A stretch of 64,000 bases of DNA from the NCBI RefSeq assembly GCF_002159645.1, contig NZ_NFJB01000006.1, positions 56,831-120,830 of the forward strand, read 5' to 3'. Of this stretch, positions 33,701 to 41,850 are shown piece by piece. The translations under genes and the position numbers were made by a program. This DNA comes from Parabacteroides sp. An277. Its GTDB lineage: Bacteria; Bacteroidota; Bacteroidia; Bacteroidales; Tannerellaceae. Every line of letters begins with the position of its first letter. Position 1 is the first letter of the stretch. The notes under the pieces are model-generated. The model did not search any database. It had not been told where the DNA came from and worked only from the letters and a program-made list of their open reading frames with translations.

Positions 33701-36250
33701 CCTTCGAGCGCTGGGAGCCGGGCGATTGTAAGCATACAAACCGGTACGAAGGTCGTCTCCGTCCAAGACTATGTCTGCGAAGCCGGCGAGACCTCGATTT
33801 CGATCCCCGTCACGGCCGAAATGGAGCCAAACGCTTATCTGTTCATCTCCCTACTCCAAAAACGAGATTCGGCGACGAACCAGGTCGATGTCCCTATCCG
33901 CATGTATGGCGTGGTTCCATTTGAGGTCTCTTCGGAGGCAAGCAAGCTTTTTCCCCAGATAAAAGCCCCCGACGAATGGAAACCGGAAAGCACGTGCCAG
34001 GTGGAGGTCTCCGAAAAGAGCGGAAGGGAAATGGCCTATACGCTGGCTGTCGTCGATGAGGGATTACTCGATTTGACGCATTTCGAGACCCCGGACCCGT
34101 GGAAAAACTTCCATGCGCGTGAGGCGCTGGGGGTGCATACGTGGGATTTCTATAATTACATCGTCGGAGTCTACGGCGGACGCATCGAACAATTATTTAG
34201 CATCGGAGGGGACGCCGCCTTGAACAAAGGACCTAAAGCCATCGTGAATCGCTTTACGCCGATCGTAAAATACATGGGTCCTTTCGAACTGAAGCGCGGC
34301 GAACGAAAAAAACATGTATTTGACATGCCCAACTACAACGGACGAGTGCGAATCATGGTCGTGGCCACAGACGGGGGCTCGTTCGGTCACGCAGAGAAGA
34401 GTTTGAAAGTGCGGAAGCCGGTGATGCTCTTAGGAACCCTTCCGCGCGTCGTCGGAGCCGGCGAAGAAGTGGAAATAACCGCTACGGTGTTCGCCACGGA
34501 GGCGAACGTGGGCGATGTGCAAGTTTCGGTTCAGACGTCCCCGGATTTCACCATAATAGGTCCTGCTGCCCAGCAACTGGCCTTCGACGAAGCCGAAGAC
34601 CAAAGCGTGCGCTTCCGCTTGCGGGCGGACGAGTTCCCGAACAGCGGTTGGATTACGCTGAAGGCGACGGGAAAGGGAGAAACCTCGACCTATACCGCCC
34701 GACTGCCTATCCGTTCCCTTACGACGCTCCAGAAACAATCATATGCCACGACGCTGAAGCCCGGAGCTAATTGGACACAGCCGCTGACGGCGAAAGGACT
34801 AAAAGGCACGAATAGCCTCAGCCTGGAAGTTTCCGGGATGAAACCGTTGAATCTCGCTGCGCGGTTGGCGGAGCTGAGGGATTATCCGCATAGTTGCCTC
34901 GAACAAGCCATCTCCCGTGCTTTCCCTTTGCTTTTCCTGTCGGAATTGGTAGAGCGGACGCCCCAAGAGATGCAAGCGGACGAAAAAAGGGTCGAAGAGG
35001 TCATCCAACGATTACGGAGCTATCAAACGGCCTCGGGCGCCTTCGCTTATTGGCAAGGGCAAACCTCGACCCATACGTACGGGACAATTTACGCGCTTCA
35101 CTTCCTCACCGAGGCCGCCGCACAGGGATATGCCCTTCCGGAGACGATGCAAGCCTCGGCCTTGGCGGATGTCCGTCGGACCGCTGCGAGCTGGAAACTT
35201 CCGACGCAACCCGCCTTGCAAGAAGACGAAAGATACCTGCAGGCCTACCGCCTGTATGTATTGGCCTTGGCCGGACAGGCGGATATCGGCGCGATGAATC
35301 GATTGAAAGCGATGAGCCTGACGCTCTCCGACCGATGGATGTTGGCGTTAGCTTACGCCCAAATCGGACGCCCCGACGTCGCATCCAGCTTGTGGAAAGA
35401 GACGGACGAAGTGAAAACTTCCAATACTCCTCAGAGAAGTGCCTTTGCCTCCTCCTTAAGAGATGATGCCGTTCGTCTACAGCTCCTCTGTCAGCTAAAA
35501 CAAGGAGAGGACGCGATGCCGTTAGCCGAAAAGATAACCAATCGTTTGTCCTCGGATGATTGGCTAAGTACGCACGAAACCTCCTTTGCGTTGATGGCGA
35601 TGGCTGCTTATTATGCCGCTTATCCTGTCGCGGAAGGCGATATGCGCTTTTCTTATCAATGTCGGGAAATGAGCGAGCAAGTCTCTACGCCTAAGCATAT
35701 TTGGCAGGCGGATTTGCTCGATGCCGCAGACCCCTTTTCTACTCAGTTGACATTGAAGAACGAGAGCTCCACGACACTCTTTGTCCAGCTTTTGCAGACG
35801 GGTGAAGTGGCGCAGGATGAAGTAGAGGCACATGTCGGACGTATACCGCTCACGGTACAATATCAAACGTGGGAAGGTATGCCGCTGGATGTCGCGTCCT
35901 TAGCACAAGGAACGAATTTCTCTGCGTATGTCACGATACAGAATCCAACAGGGAATCCGCTTACCTATTTAGCCCTTTCGCAGATAATTCCTTCTGGATG
36001 GGAGGTATTGAATACCCGTTTCCTTCCGGGAGCACAGGCTTCGGCCTCGATAGTGAGCTATCAAGATGTGCGCGATGACCGTGTGTTGAGTTATATCGAC
36101 CTGTTGCCGGCGGGCGGACGGGTGACGGTTCGGATAGACCTATGTGCTACTTATGCCGGACGTTTCTATCTTCCGCCTATCGTATGCGAGGGAATGTACG
36201 ACCACACGTTGCAATCGAACACAGCGGGTCGTTGGATTGAAGTAAAATAA
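30746..36250 (+). CDS. Alpha-2-macroglobulin family lipoprotein with CLEQ thioester motif
   Basis: 1834 residues from MKQWVCYWSL, chosen because AAAGGAG lies just upstream and a lipobox LGSC (Cys19) follows; an upstream ATG at 30602 overlaps the DUF6261 gene and gives a nonsense leader. The protein contains tandem MG-type beta-sandwich domains. A central segment YGERGIWRPGDTLHLSFMLYD is typical of bacterial A2M. The thioester CLEQ (Cys1384) lies in the alpha/alpha toroid. Bacterial A2Ms trap proteases in the periplasm and are thought to protect the envelope. In proteobacteria the partner is PBP1C; no pbpC is found here, the next gene being GtrA-like. Confidence 0.93.
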   Translation: MKQWVCYWSLLALLILGSCRHETRLVYNPYVDAFTSGTVSRFAKPTVVLTDDLSKDSIINWESALQLRPQTEGKWTFDGHRTFQFQANETLKRDTHYQITIDLGRLLPEAQKPYEHFACEFRTAPLHFRADWEGLDINATNPALYDAICAIYTADKESPELVEKLIGASEEGTMSWQHAADGKRHVLTLGGLPAGKRDIAVRVLPSKEPVSEAQLLEFSLPAENSFDIYQVRYVREPERYVEATFTQLLDESQELKGLATLQNVQATVEVIGNKLRLYPGEYEGAMQLALKAGIRSRSGQTLSADKDYSLEVNEGLPAVRFINDGVILPEMDELRVPFQAIGLRGVIVRVLKISEQNIGSFLQTNQLDGTGELMRVGRLLARDVIFFDAQAYDLTRWNTFALDLNKLITREPGAIYRVILSFDPDLSLFTEQGARKSEKEIIADNQAEFEAELQEFDKGWWFYQEGNELDWSSYRYQERNDPSKLSYYFNKSVGKNLLATDIGLIAMAGQNGEMEVLTRHLVTTEPIKGVRIQAYDFQQKLLAETETNRDGRTTIDLRATGRKPFYLLATLGKQRAYLRVDDGSSLTLSSFDVDGEVVQKGLKGFIYGERGIWRPGDTLHLSFMLYDRDKNLPAVHPVKLFVYNPLGQLYEQQTTTRGIRGLYGFSVPTETNVPTGAWRARIEIGGSAFEKRFRLESIKPNRLKIALKTPKMIVRDERMHLPLHVEWLQGARAQNLKYDVKGTFVETPTEFKGYESYAFDNPAQSFAAEESQLITGKTDAAGNASVEARLQVGNRAPGMLLGSLTTKVYEPSGDFSIDAVRLLYSPYERYVGIRAPQREGKPLPTDQKVMFDLVSVDYQGKKVPNMPIEVDIYKMDWYWWWSGDANDLARYVSNSYNRPLQHVTLRTNAEGEAQFPFEVSRENWGMYLLLAKDTNGGHTTGLKTYFDWPEMEGRRDLTGGENASLLRFATDKSSYTPGEEIHVTIPSSAGSRAIVSIQTGTKVVSVQDYVCEAGETSISIPVTAEMEPNAYLFISLLQKRDSATNQVDVPIRMYGVVPFEVSSEASKLFPQIKAPDEWKPESTCQVEVSEKSGREMAYTLAVVDEGLLDLTHFETPDPWKNFHAREALGVHTWDFYNYIVGVYGGRIEQLFSIGGDAALNKGPKAIVNRFTPIVKYMGPFELKRGERKKHVFDMPNYNGRVRIMVVATDGGSFGHAEKSLKVRKPVMLLGTLPRVVGAGEEVEITATVFATEANVGDVQVSVQTSPDFTIIGPAAQQLAFDEAEDQSVRFRLRADEFPNSGWITLKATGKGETSTYTARLPIRSLTTLQKQSYATTLKPGANWTQPLTAKGLKGTNSLSLEVSGMKPLNLAARLAELRDYPHSCLEQAISRAFPLLFLSELVERTPQEMQADEKRVEEVIQRLRSYQTASGAFAYWQGQTSTHTYGTIYALHFLTEAAAQGYALPETMQASALADVRRTAASWKLPTQPALQEDERYLQAYRLYVLALAGQADIGAMNRLKAMSLTLSDRWMLALAYAQIGRPDVASSLWKETDEVKTSNTPQRSAFASSLRDDAVRLQLLCQLKQGEDAMPLAEKITNRLSSDDWLSTHETSFALMAMAAYYAAYPVAEGDMRFSYQCREMSEQVSTPKHIWQADLLDAADPFSTQLTLKNESSTTLFVQLLQTGEVAQDEVEAHVGRIPLTVQYQTWEGMPLDVASLAQGTNFSAYVTIQNPTGNPLTYLALSQIIPSGWEVLNTRFLPGAQASASIVSYQDVRDDRVLSYIDLLPAGGRVTVRIDLCATYAGRFYLPPIVCEGMYDHTLQSNTAGRWIEVK

Positions 36251-36280
36251 CCTCGTGCTACGCCGGGTGCATCAATCTTT

Positions 36281-36312
36281 TTCGTATCTTTGCCCCGCGA
36301 AAAAGATACGAA
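36281..36312 (+). promoter_or_regulatory. GtrA-gene promoter inside an 11-bp inverted repeat
   Basis: TATCTTTG (36285-36292) is part of the left arm of a perfect inverted repeat, TTCGTATCTTT (36281-36291) and AAAGATACGAA (36302-36312). The right arm ends on the A of the start codon, so the promoter and the first coding base lie within one palindrome. Confidence 0.55.
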
Positions 36313-36692
36313 TGAAAGATACGAGGCAAGTCGTCCGTTTTGTGTTAGTGGGTACGCTCAATGCCCTCATCACCGCCTTTGTCGTTTGGGTGTTGATGGG
36401 GGTATTGCTGTGTAACTATTTATGGTCGAACGTAGCGGCTTACCTTATAGCCCAGCTTAATAATTTTTTTTGGAGTAAATTTTGGGTATTTAGTTCGGGG
36501 CGTGGCGATTATCTTCGCCAGTTTTTACTCTTTGCCTGCGCTTTCGCTTGTGCTTATGGCGCACAGTTCTTTTGCCTTTTGCTCATGGTCGAACTTTTGG
36601 GATGGAATGAATATTTCGCGCAATTCTTGGGTTTGTTCGTCTATGGTGCGGTCAATTTTCTCATGAACAAACGAGTTACTTTCCGGAAATAA
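36312..36692 (+). CDS. GtrA-like small membrane protein
   Basis: 126 residues from MKDTRQVVRFVLVGTLNALI; a longer GTG start is rejected because it would include the -7 box. Four transmembrane helices with the GtrA family pattern RFVLVGTLNALITAFVVW ... NNFFWSKFWVFSS ... NFLMNKRVTFRK. GtrA-like proteins are thought to flip undecaprenyl-linked sugars for cell-surface glycosylation. Its stop codon TAA is also the start of a 22-bp tandem array. Confidence 0.9.
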   Translation: MKDTRQVVRFVLVGTLNALITAFVVWVLMGVLLCNYLWSNVAAYLIAQLNNFFWSKFWVFSSGRGDYLRQFLLFACAFACAYGAQFFCLLLMVELLGWNEYFAQFLGLFVYGAVNFLMNKRVTFRK

Positions 36693-36764
36693 CGAGAATC
36701 GTATGTGAACATAACGAGAATCGTTTGCAAATATAACGATAATCGCACGCAACTATAACGATGG
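36689..36764. repeat. 22-bp-period degenerate tandem array (site 4)
   Basis: Three exact 22-bp units beginning ATAACGA(G/T)AATCG plus a partial fourth. The first unit overlaps the GtrA stop codon. The gap to the next gene is 113 bp. Confidence 0.7.
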
Positions 36765-36805
36765 TTCGTTTGTTTTATCATTGTAATTGAAATCATAGAA
36801 AGAAT

Positions 36806-37894
36806 ATGAAGGTAAAGATGTTTTTAGGGATGATAGCTATATGGGCTATCTTACCATTAAGTGACGGAAAGGCTTGCACCGGTATTACGTTACATGCGCA
36901 AGACGGGGCAACGGTAGTGGCTCGGACCATTGAATGGGGCGGTAGTGAATTGAATAGCCAATATGTGGTAGTACCACGAGGATATGCGCAACAATCGTAT
37001 GTGCCAGGTGGTGAAATGCACGGGATGAAATGGAAAGCCACGTATGGCTATGTTGGTTTCTCGGTGGAGCAGAAGGAGTTTGTGGCCGAGGGCTTGAACG
37101 AAGCTGGGTTGTCGGCTGGGTTATTTTATTTTCCTAATTATGGGGAATATGAAACCTATGCGGAGGAAAACAAGGAAACGAGTGTGGCCGATTTGCAACT
37201 TGTTTCGTGGATATTAAGCCGTTTCCGGACGGTAGATGAAGTGAAAGCAGCCCTTGCTGAGGTACATGTAATAGGCATTGACCCGCGAGCTTCGACGGTT
37301 CATTGGCGAATTGCGGATGCCTCCGGCCGGCAGGTCGTGTTGGAAATAGTAGGAGGAAAACCGCATTTCTTCGAGAACGAATTAGGGGTGCTGACTAATT
37401 CGCCCGGGTTTGAATGGCAGATGCTAAATCTGAATAATTATGTCAATCTTTATGCCGGGCCGGCTTCTGCGCAGGAATTGGCGAATGGCGTGAAGTTGAG
37501 TAGTTTCGGAGCAGGAAGTGGTATGTTGGGTGTGCCGGGTGATGTCACACCTCCTTCCCGTTTTGTGCGGGCCGCTTTTTATCAATCGACGGCACCTGAG
37601 CAACCCACCGCCGAACGTTGCGTCCTTCAAGGCTTCCAAATCTTGAACAACTTCGATATCCCTGTGGGCATTGAATTTGCGAATCGAAAGGTGCCGGCGG
37701 ATATTCCCAGCGCGACGCAATGGACTTCGGCCACCGATTTGGCGAACCTCCGTATTTTTTATCGTACGATGTACAATAGTGCTATTCGATGCATCGACTT
37801 AAAGGCGATAGATTTCGGACAGGTATCTTACCGCGCCTTGCCTTTGGATGAAGTAAAGGAACAACCCATAGTGGAAGTAAAAGTCGCGAATTAA
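36806..37894 (+). CDS. Choloylglycine hydrolase family protein (bile salt hydrolase / penicillin V acylase)
   Basis: 362 residues. The signal peptide ends at DGKA|C, exposing Cys24 as the N-terminal nucleophile of the mature Ntn hydrolase. In mature numbering Arg17 is present and the usual Asp20 is replaced by Glu (ARTIEWGG). Asn in LTNSPGFEWQMLNLNNY and Arg in PPSRFVRAAF complete the site. These enzymes cleave linear amides, in gut Bacteroidales mainly conjugated bile acids. Exported to the periplasm. Single-gene unit followed by a bidirectional terminator. Confidence 0.85.
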   Translation: MKVKMFLGMIAIWAILPLSDGKACTGITLHAQDGATVVARTIEWGGSELNSQYVVVPRGYAQQSYVPGGEMHGMKWKATYGYVGFSVEQKEFVAEGLNEAGLSAGLFYFPNYGEYETYAEENKETSVADLQLVSWILSRFRTVDEVKAALAEVHVIGIDPRASTVHWRIADASGRQVVLEIVGGKPHFFENELGVLTNSPGFEWQMLNLNNYVNLYAGPASAQELANGVKLSSFGAGSGMLGVPGDVTPPSRFVRAAFYQSTAPEQPTAERCVLQGFQILNNFDIPVGIEFANRKVPADIPSATQWTSATDLANLRIFYRTMYNSAIRCIDLKAIDFGQVSYRALPLDEVKEQPIVEVKVAN

Positions 37895-37916
37895 TGGGTC
37901 GGGGAATCTGAAAAAA

Positions 37917-37955
37917 TTTTCCAGCTTCGCCATACTGTTGGGAAGCTGGAAAAAT
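37917..37955. terminator. Bidirectional terminator between the BSH-like and MFS genes
   Basis: Perfect 12-bp stem TTTTCCAGCTTC / GAAGCTGGAAAA. A and T runs on both sides allow function for both converging genes. Confidence 0.8.
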
Positions 37956-38003
37956 GTTTTTCAAAGTTCGCAAAAAGTATAATATGTGTTTTTAGAGAGG
38001 ATG

Positions 38004-39149
38004 TTATTTCTTTAATCGGCAAGAAACGTATACTAAATATACGAGACCGATAAGCAGCAGGGCAAGTGCGGCAACTTGTCCAAAAGAGTCAGCTATAATG
38101 CCCATCAATGGAAGGATTAAAGCCGCTCCGGCAATGCCCATGACCAAGAGTGCAGATATCTCGTTCGAGCGTTCCGGCAAATGGCTTAAAGCTGCAGCAA
38201 AAAGAATCGAAAATACGTTGGCACACGCTAATCCTACGATTACAATCATTGCTGATAGGAACCCAAGTGAGTCTGCCACAAGCATTCCTGCAAATGCGAC
38301 AATCGCTAAAAGCATGCTGTAGATAAGGAAGCGACGCGAAGCAATTCGGGCCAAAAGGAACGCGCCCGCGAAAGAACCTATAGTTCGAGCCGAGAAATAA
38401 AGACTTGAACCTAATCCTGCCTCTGCCAGCGAGAGCCCTAATTTTTCCATCAAAAGTTTGGGAATGGTGGTGTTTAATCCTACATCAATGCCTACTATCA
38501 CCAAAATGCCTAAGAAAAGCATGCCTATATAGGAATCTTTAAAAAGCGCGCAGGCTGTACCGAATGTGGCCTTTATGTCTGTAGCTACTTTTTGTTCACG
38601 TACGCTTATGAGGAGCCATGCTGCCGAGAGCAGCGTAGTGATAGCGTAAATGAGGAAAATTCCTTTCCAATCTCCGGCGAAAGAGGCACAAGCGCCAGCA
38701 ATGAGCGGTCCTAAAAAGGAGGAGATAGCTTTCAGAAATTGTCCTAATGTCAATACACTGGCTGTTTTATCATTCGATACGACTGCTGCCACCATGGGGT
38801 TTAAGGATACTTGCAACATTGTATTCCCAATTCCCAAGAGCGCGAAAGCAAATAGTACGCTGGTAAATTGGTAAAACAATAGCGGAATGCACATGGCGGC
38901 AAATGTAACGACCAAGGAAAGAACGACAGTGTTTCGTCTTCCTACGCGTGCCATCAAGAGTCCGGTTGGAATAGAAAAGATGGCAAACCAGAGAAAAACC
39001 ATCATCGGCAATAGGTTGGCCAACGTATCGGAAAGGCCGAAGTCTGATTTAACGTAGCTGGTCGCAATGCCTACGACATCTACGAAACCCATAACCAGAA
39101 ATCCAAATAGAATGGGCAGGATGGTGCCTATAGTATGTTTTGCTTGCAT
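38004..39149 (-). CDS. Sugar MFS transporter (FucP-like)
   Basis: 381 residues with about 12 transmembrane helices. FGFLVMGFVDVVGIATSYVKSDFGLSD resembles the FucP/glucose-galactose branch, and MARVGRRNTVV is the MFS loop 2-3 motif. It starts 13 bp after GH92 with an unusually strong Shine-Dalgarno (AAAGGAGG). It probably imports the monosaccharide (mannose, by context) released by GH92; it is the last gene of the mannoside cluster. Confidence 0.85.
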   Translation of the reverse strand: MQAKHTIGTILPILFGFLVMGFVDVVGIATSYVKSDFGLSDTLANLLPMMVFLWFAIFSIPTGLLMARVGRRNTVVLSLVVTFAAMCIPLLFYQFTSVLFAFALLGIGNTMLQVSLNPMVAAVVSNDKTASVLTLGQFLKAISSFLGPLIAGACASFAGDWKGIFLIYAITTLLSAAWLLISVREQKVATDIKATFGTACALFKDSYIGMLFLGILVIVGIDVGLNTTIPKLLMEKLGLSLAEAGLGSSLYFSARTIGSFAGAFLLARIASRRFLIYSMLLAIVAFAGMLVADSLGFLSAMIVIVGLACANVFSILFAAALSHLPERSNEISALLVMGIAGAALILPLMGIIADSFGQVAALALLLIGLVYLVYVSCRLKK

Positions 39150-39162
39150 AGTCTGCCTCCTT

Positions 39163-41505
39163 TCATTCAGTCATTTGTACTTCCAATGTGCCTCCTTGGG
39201 CTACCGCTTCAAATGGAATGTGGACACCATCGATGGGCTGTCCATTCAGCCTGTAGCTTCGTGCATAGGCGTTCGGGTTGTTGCCTTTCGCGCCGGTTGT
39301 CTGTATCACGAACTCTTTTCCAGGATAGTACTTCGGGTTTAACTTTATCGTTACTTTATCGAAGAGCGGTGCTCCTAACGAGAAGGTCGGTGTTGTATCG
39401 GCTAATCCTTTTACATCAAACAGTCCCATCGACGAGAGTACATACCAGGCTCCCAACTGGCCTTGGTCTTCGTCTTGCCCATAACCATAGCCATGGATGC
39501 CTTCCGTGCCATAGAATTCGTTCAGGATAGCACGTACCCACTTTTGCGTAAGTTCAGGCTTCCCGGATTCATTGAATAGCCATGAAATATGCAAGCAGGG
39601 TTGGTTCCCCTGATTATAGACCGTTTGCAATCCGGCAAAGGCTCCAACTTCCGTACCTCCACTGAATATTTGTTTCTGCGATACCGTGAAGATACTATCA
39701 AGCCGCGCATTGAAGGTCTCTTTTCCTACCTTTCCTGCCAGTGCCTCCACGTCGTGCGGGACATAAAAAGTATATTGCCATGCATTACCCTCTTGGAATC
39801 CACGCCATACTTGCATCGGATCGAAGTTCTCGATGAATTTCCCGTCTGCTCTTTTCGGGCGGATAAAGTGAGTCGAAGGGTCGTAAAGTCGTTCCCATCC
39901 TTTCGATAAATAATCTAATTGGGTAAAATGAGCCGAATCACCCCGCTCTTTCGCCCATTGCGCGACAGCCCAGCTGCTAAACGAATACTCCAACGTGTGC
40001 GATGCGGAGAACATAAAAGCTTCATCAGGCCCATCGCCCGCGTCCTGGTGAGGTACGTAACCATACTCGACGAATTTGTCCGTGTCTACTTTGCCAGCGC
40101 CTAAGGGTCTGTTTACTCCGTCCAGTTCGTTTTTCAGGCAGGCTTCATAGGCTGTTTCCGTGTCGAAGTCAGCGATGCCGCATTGGTATGCTCCGGCAAT
40201 GACCACCGGCAATAGATTGGTACCGACTCCCGAAACGTAACGGCTGTTCGCGATGCCGTCGGCCAGCCATCCCGCATCTTTATAGACCTGCAGATGGCTG
40301 CTGATGTAATCGGACAGATATTCAGGATAAGCGAGTGTCCATACCTGAGACAGGTTCCATTGGCCTCCCCAAATCGCGTCGGTGTTGTAAAGATTATAGG
40401 CCGGACTACCTTCCCGCATCGGAAGTTGCCCAATCGTACCGTCATGCTTGGGATACGCGCCGTTCGCGTCGCTGGCCAGTCCTCGTCCCAACAGCGCGTG
40501 GTAAAGTCCGGTATAGAATTTCACCTTGTCTTCACGCACGTCGGTTTCTACTCGGATGCGGCTGAGGTAATCTTCCCACGTCCGGGCAGAGGCGACTTGG
40601 GCCTCCTCAAATGTCAAGGCAGATGCCTCTGTTTCTAAATTGTATCGTGCATTTTCTACCGAAGTATACGAGAGTCCGACCTTAGCCGTGACAGTCAGCG
40701 GCTTCTCCGCTTCATAGGTGAGGTAAAGACCGGCCCCGATACCCTTTGCCTCTTTCACATTCGGTTCTTGTTGGTCTTGATGGAACGCACCAACCTGATC
40801 AGGTTGCTTATCCAACACAGCCGAGAAATAGAGCGGAACAGTCGCGCCAGGTTGGTATTTGGACACATACACTGGCTCGGTGACGACCCAACCTTCGATA
40901 TGCCCATCTGCCGTTTGCTGGATGAATGCGTCGCGCACGGGACCGCTTTCTCCTTGCCGATTGCCGATGTCGAAGAGTATATGTGCCTCCTTACCGGCTG
41001 GAAACGAGAAACGTTGAAACGCCACGCGCTTCGTCGCCGTCAACTCTGCCTGAATATCATAATCTTTTAGTTGCACCGAATAATAACCGGGCTGCACGAC
41101 TTCGTCCTCGTGGGCAAATGCCGACCGATAGCCCGTTCGCACACTGTCTGTGGGCATTCCCGGGACAGTAATCAACGTTCCGTTCGTTGGCATCAGCACA
41201 ATGCCACCCACCTGAAATTCGTGCAGGCAGGGAAATCCTTCAATGCTCTTATCGCGATAGTCGTATCCCGTAGCCTCCCAGCCACCTTTGTTTCCCAAGC
41301 TACCGTTCGTAGAGGGACCTGGCTTAGCCAGACCAAAAGGAAGGGCGCCCGGCGCAAAATGGAACCAACGGCAATGCGCTGTTCCGATGCGCGGTTCAAC
41401 ATATTGGCTTAGATTCTCTTCCGTCTTTGGCGTCGGTTGAGGTGCGCAAGCCATACACGACCACAGCGCAAAAGCCAAAGCAGGTATTATTTTTTTCTTC
41501 TTCAT
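39163..41505 (-). CDS. GH92 alpha-mannosidase lipoprotein
   Basis: 780 residues from MKKKKIIPALAF with lipobox CMAC (Cys19); an ATG at 41565 gives 20 further residues without signal character. GH92 features: YVEPRIGTAHCRWFHFAPGALPFGLAKPGPS, GYDYRDKSIEGFPCLHEFQVGG, the mid-barrel YDPSTHFIRPKRADGKFIENFDPM, and GIHGYGYGQDEDQGQLGAWYVLSSMGLFDV near the C-terminus. GH92 are Ca2+-dependent, inverting exo-alpha-mannosidases on high-mannose N-glycans or fungal mannan. Outer- or inner-membrane anchored. Confidence 0.95.
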   Translation of the reverse strand: MKKKKIIPALAFALWSCMACAPQPTPKTEENLSQYVEPRIGTAHCRWFHFAPGALPFGLAKPGPSTNGSLGNKGGWEATGYDYRDKSIEGFPCLHEFQVGGIVLMPTNGTLITVPGMPTDSVRTGYRSAFAHEDEVVQPGYYSVQLKDYDIQAELTATKRVAFQRFSFPAGKEAHILFDIGNRQGESGPVRDAFIQQTADGHIEGWVVTEPVYVSKYQPGATVPLYFSAVLDKQPDQVGAFHQDQQEPNVKEAKGIGAGLYLTYEAEKPLTVTAKVGLSYTSVENARYNLETEASALTFEEAQVASARTWEDYLSRIRVETDVREDKVKFYTGLYHALLGRGLASDANGAYPKHDGTIGQLPMREGSPAYNLYNTDAIWGGQWNLSQVWTLAYPEYLSDYISSHLQVYKDAGWLADGIANSRYVSGVGTNLLPVVIAGAYQCGIADFDTETAYEACLKNELDGVNRPLGAGKVDTDKFVEYGYVPHQDAGDGPDEAFMFSASHTLEYSFSSWAVAQWAKERGDSAHFTQLDYLSKGWERLYDPSTHFIRPKRADGKFIENFDPMQVWRGFQEGNAWQYTFYVPHDVEALAGKVGKETFNARLDSIFTVSQKQIFSGGTEVGAFAGLQTVYNQGNQPCLHISWLFNESGKPELTQKWVRAILNEFYGTEGIHGYGYGQDEDQGQLGAWYVLSSMGLFDVKGLADTTPTFSLGAPLFDKVTIKLNPKYYPGKEFVIQTTGAKGNNPNAYARSYRLNGQPIDGVHIPFEAVAQGGTLEVQMTE

Positions 41506-41599
41506 TGTATATGTATAACTATTTCCTGTTTTAATTGCTAACGTCACGCTTGCTGCATGGAGCAAGCCTGAAAAATTTCTATCGTCATACTGTCAGATT

Positions 41600-41840
41600 T
41601 ATCCTTTCCTTGCTTGTTTTCGAAGAAGAAACAACCGGATTTTTCTCTTCTATGCCTATTATAGGAGAAGAAATGGACACATTTTTATTTGCTATGCTTA
41701 TTGACGAATAAATCGCAGCCCGTTTTTCTATATCTATGTTTACAAGACATAGAAAAAACGACAGCATGAACCTTTCCTTGTTTATTGGAAAGAACAAAAC
41801 AATCTGCGTCCTCTTTTCCTATAAGGTAGGAAAACAAGCC
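41600..41840. repeat. Row of short hairpins in the ROK-GH92 gap
   Basis: The 345-bp gap holds four or five successive small inverted repeats, for example CTATG...CATAG around 41728-41758, TTTCC-TTGTTTATT-GGAAA near 41776-41792 and TTTTCCTA-TAAGG-TAGGAAAA near 41813-41833. No T-run terminator or clear promoter is seen. They could attenuate or stabilise mRNA segments in the operon. Confidence 0.4.
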
Positions 41841-41850
41841 TCTGTCTGTT

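Noticed and set aside
41585..41797. 70-codon frame in the ROK-GH92 gap
   Set aside because: No start context and a low-complexity translation; the DNA is a row of hairpins.
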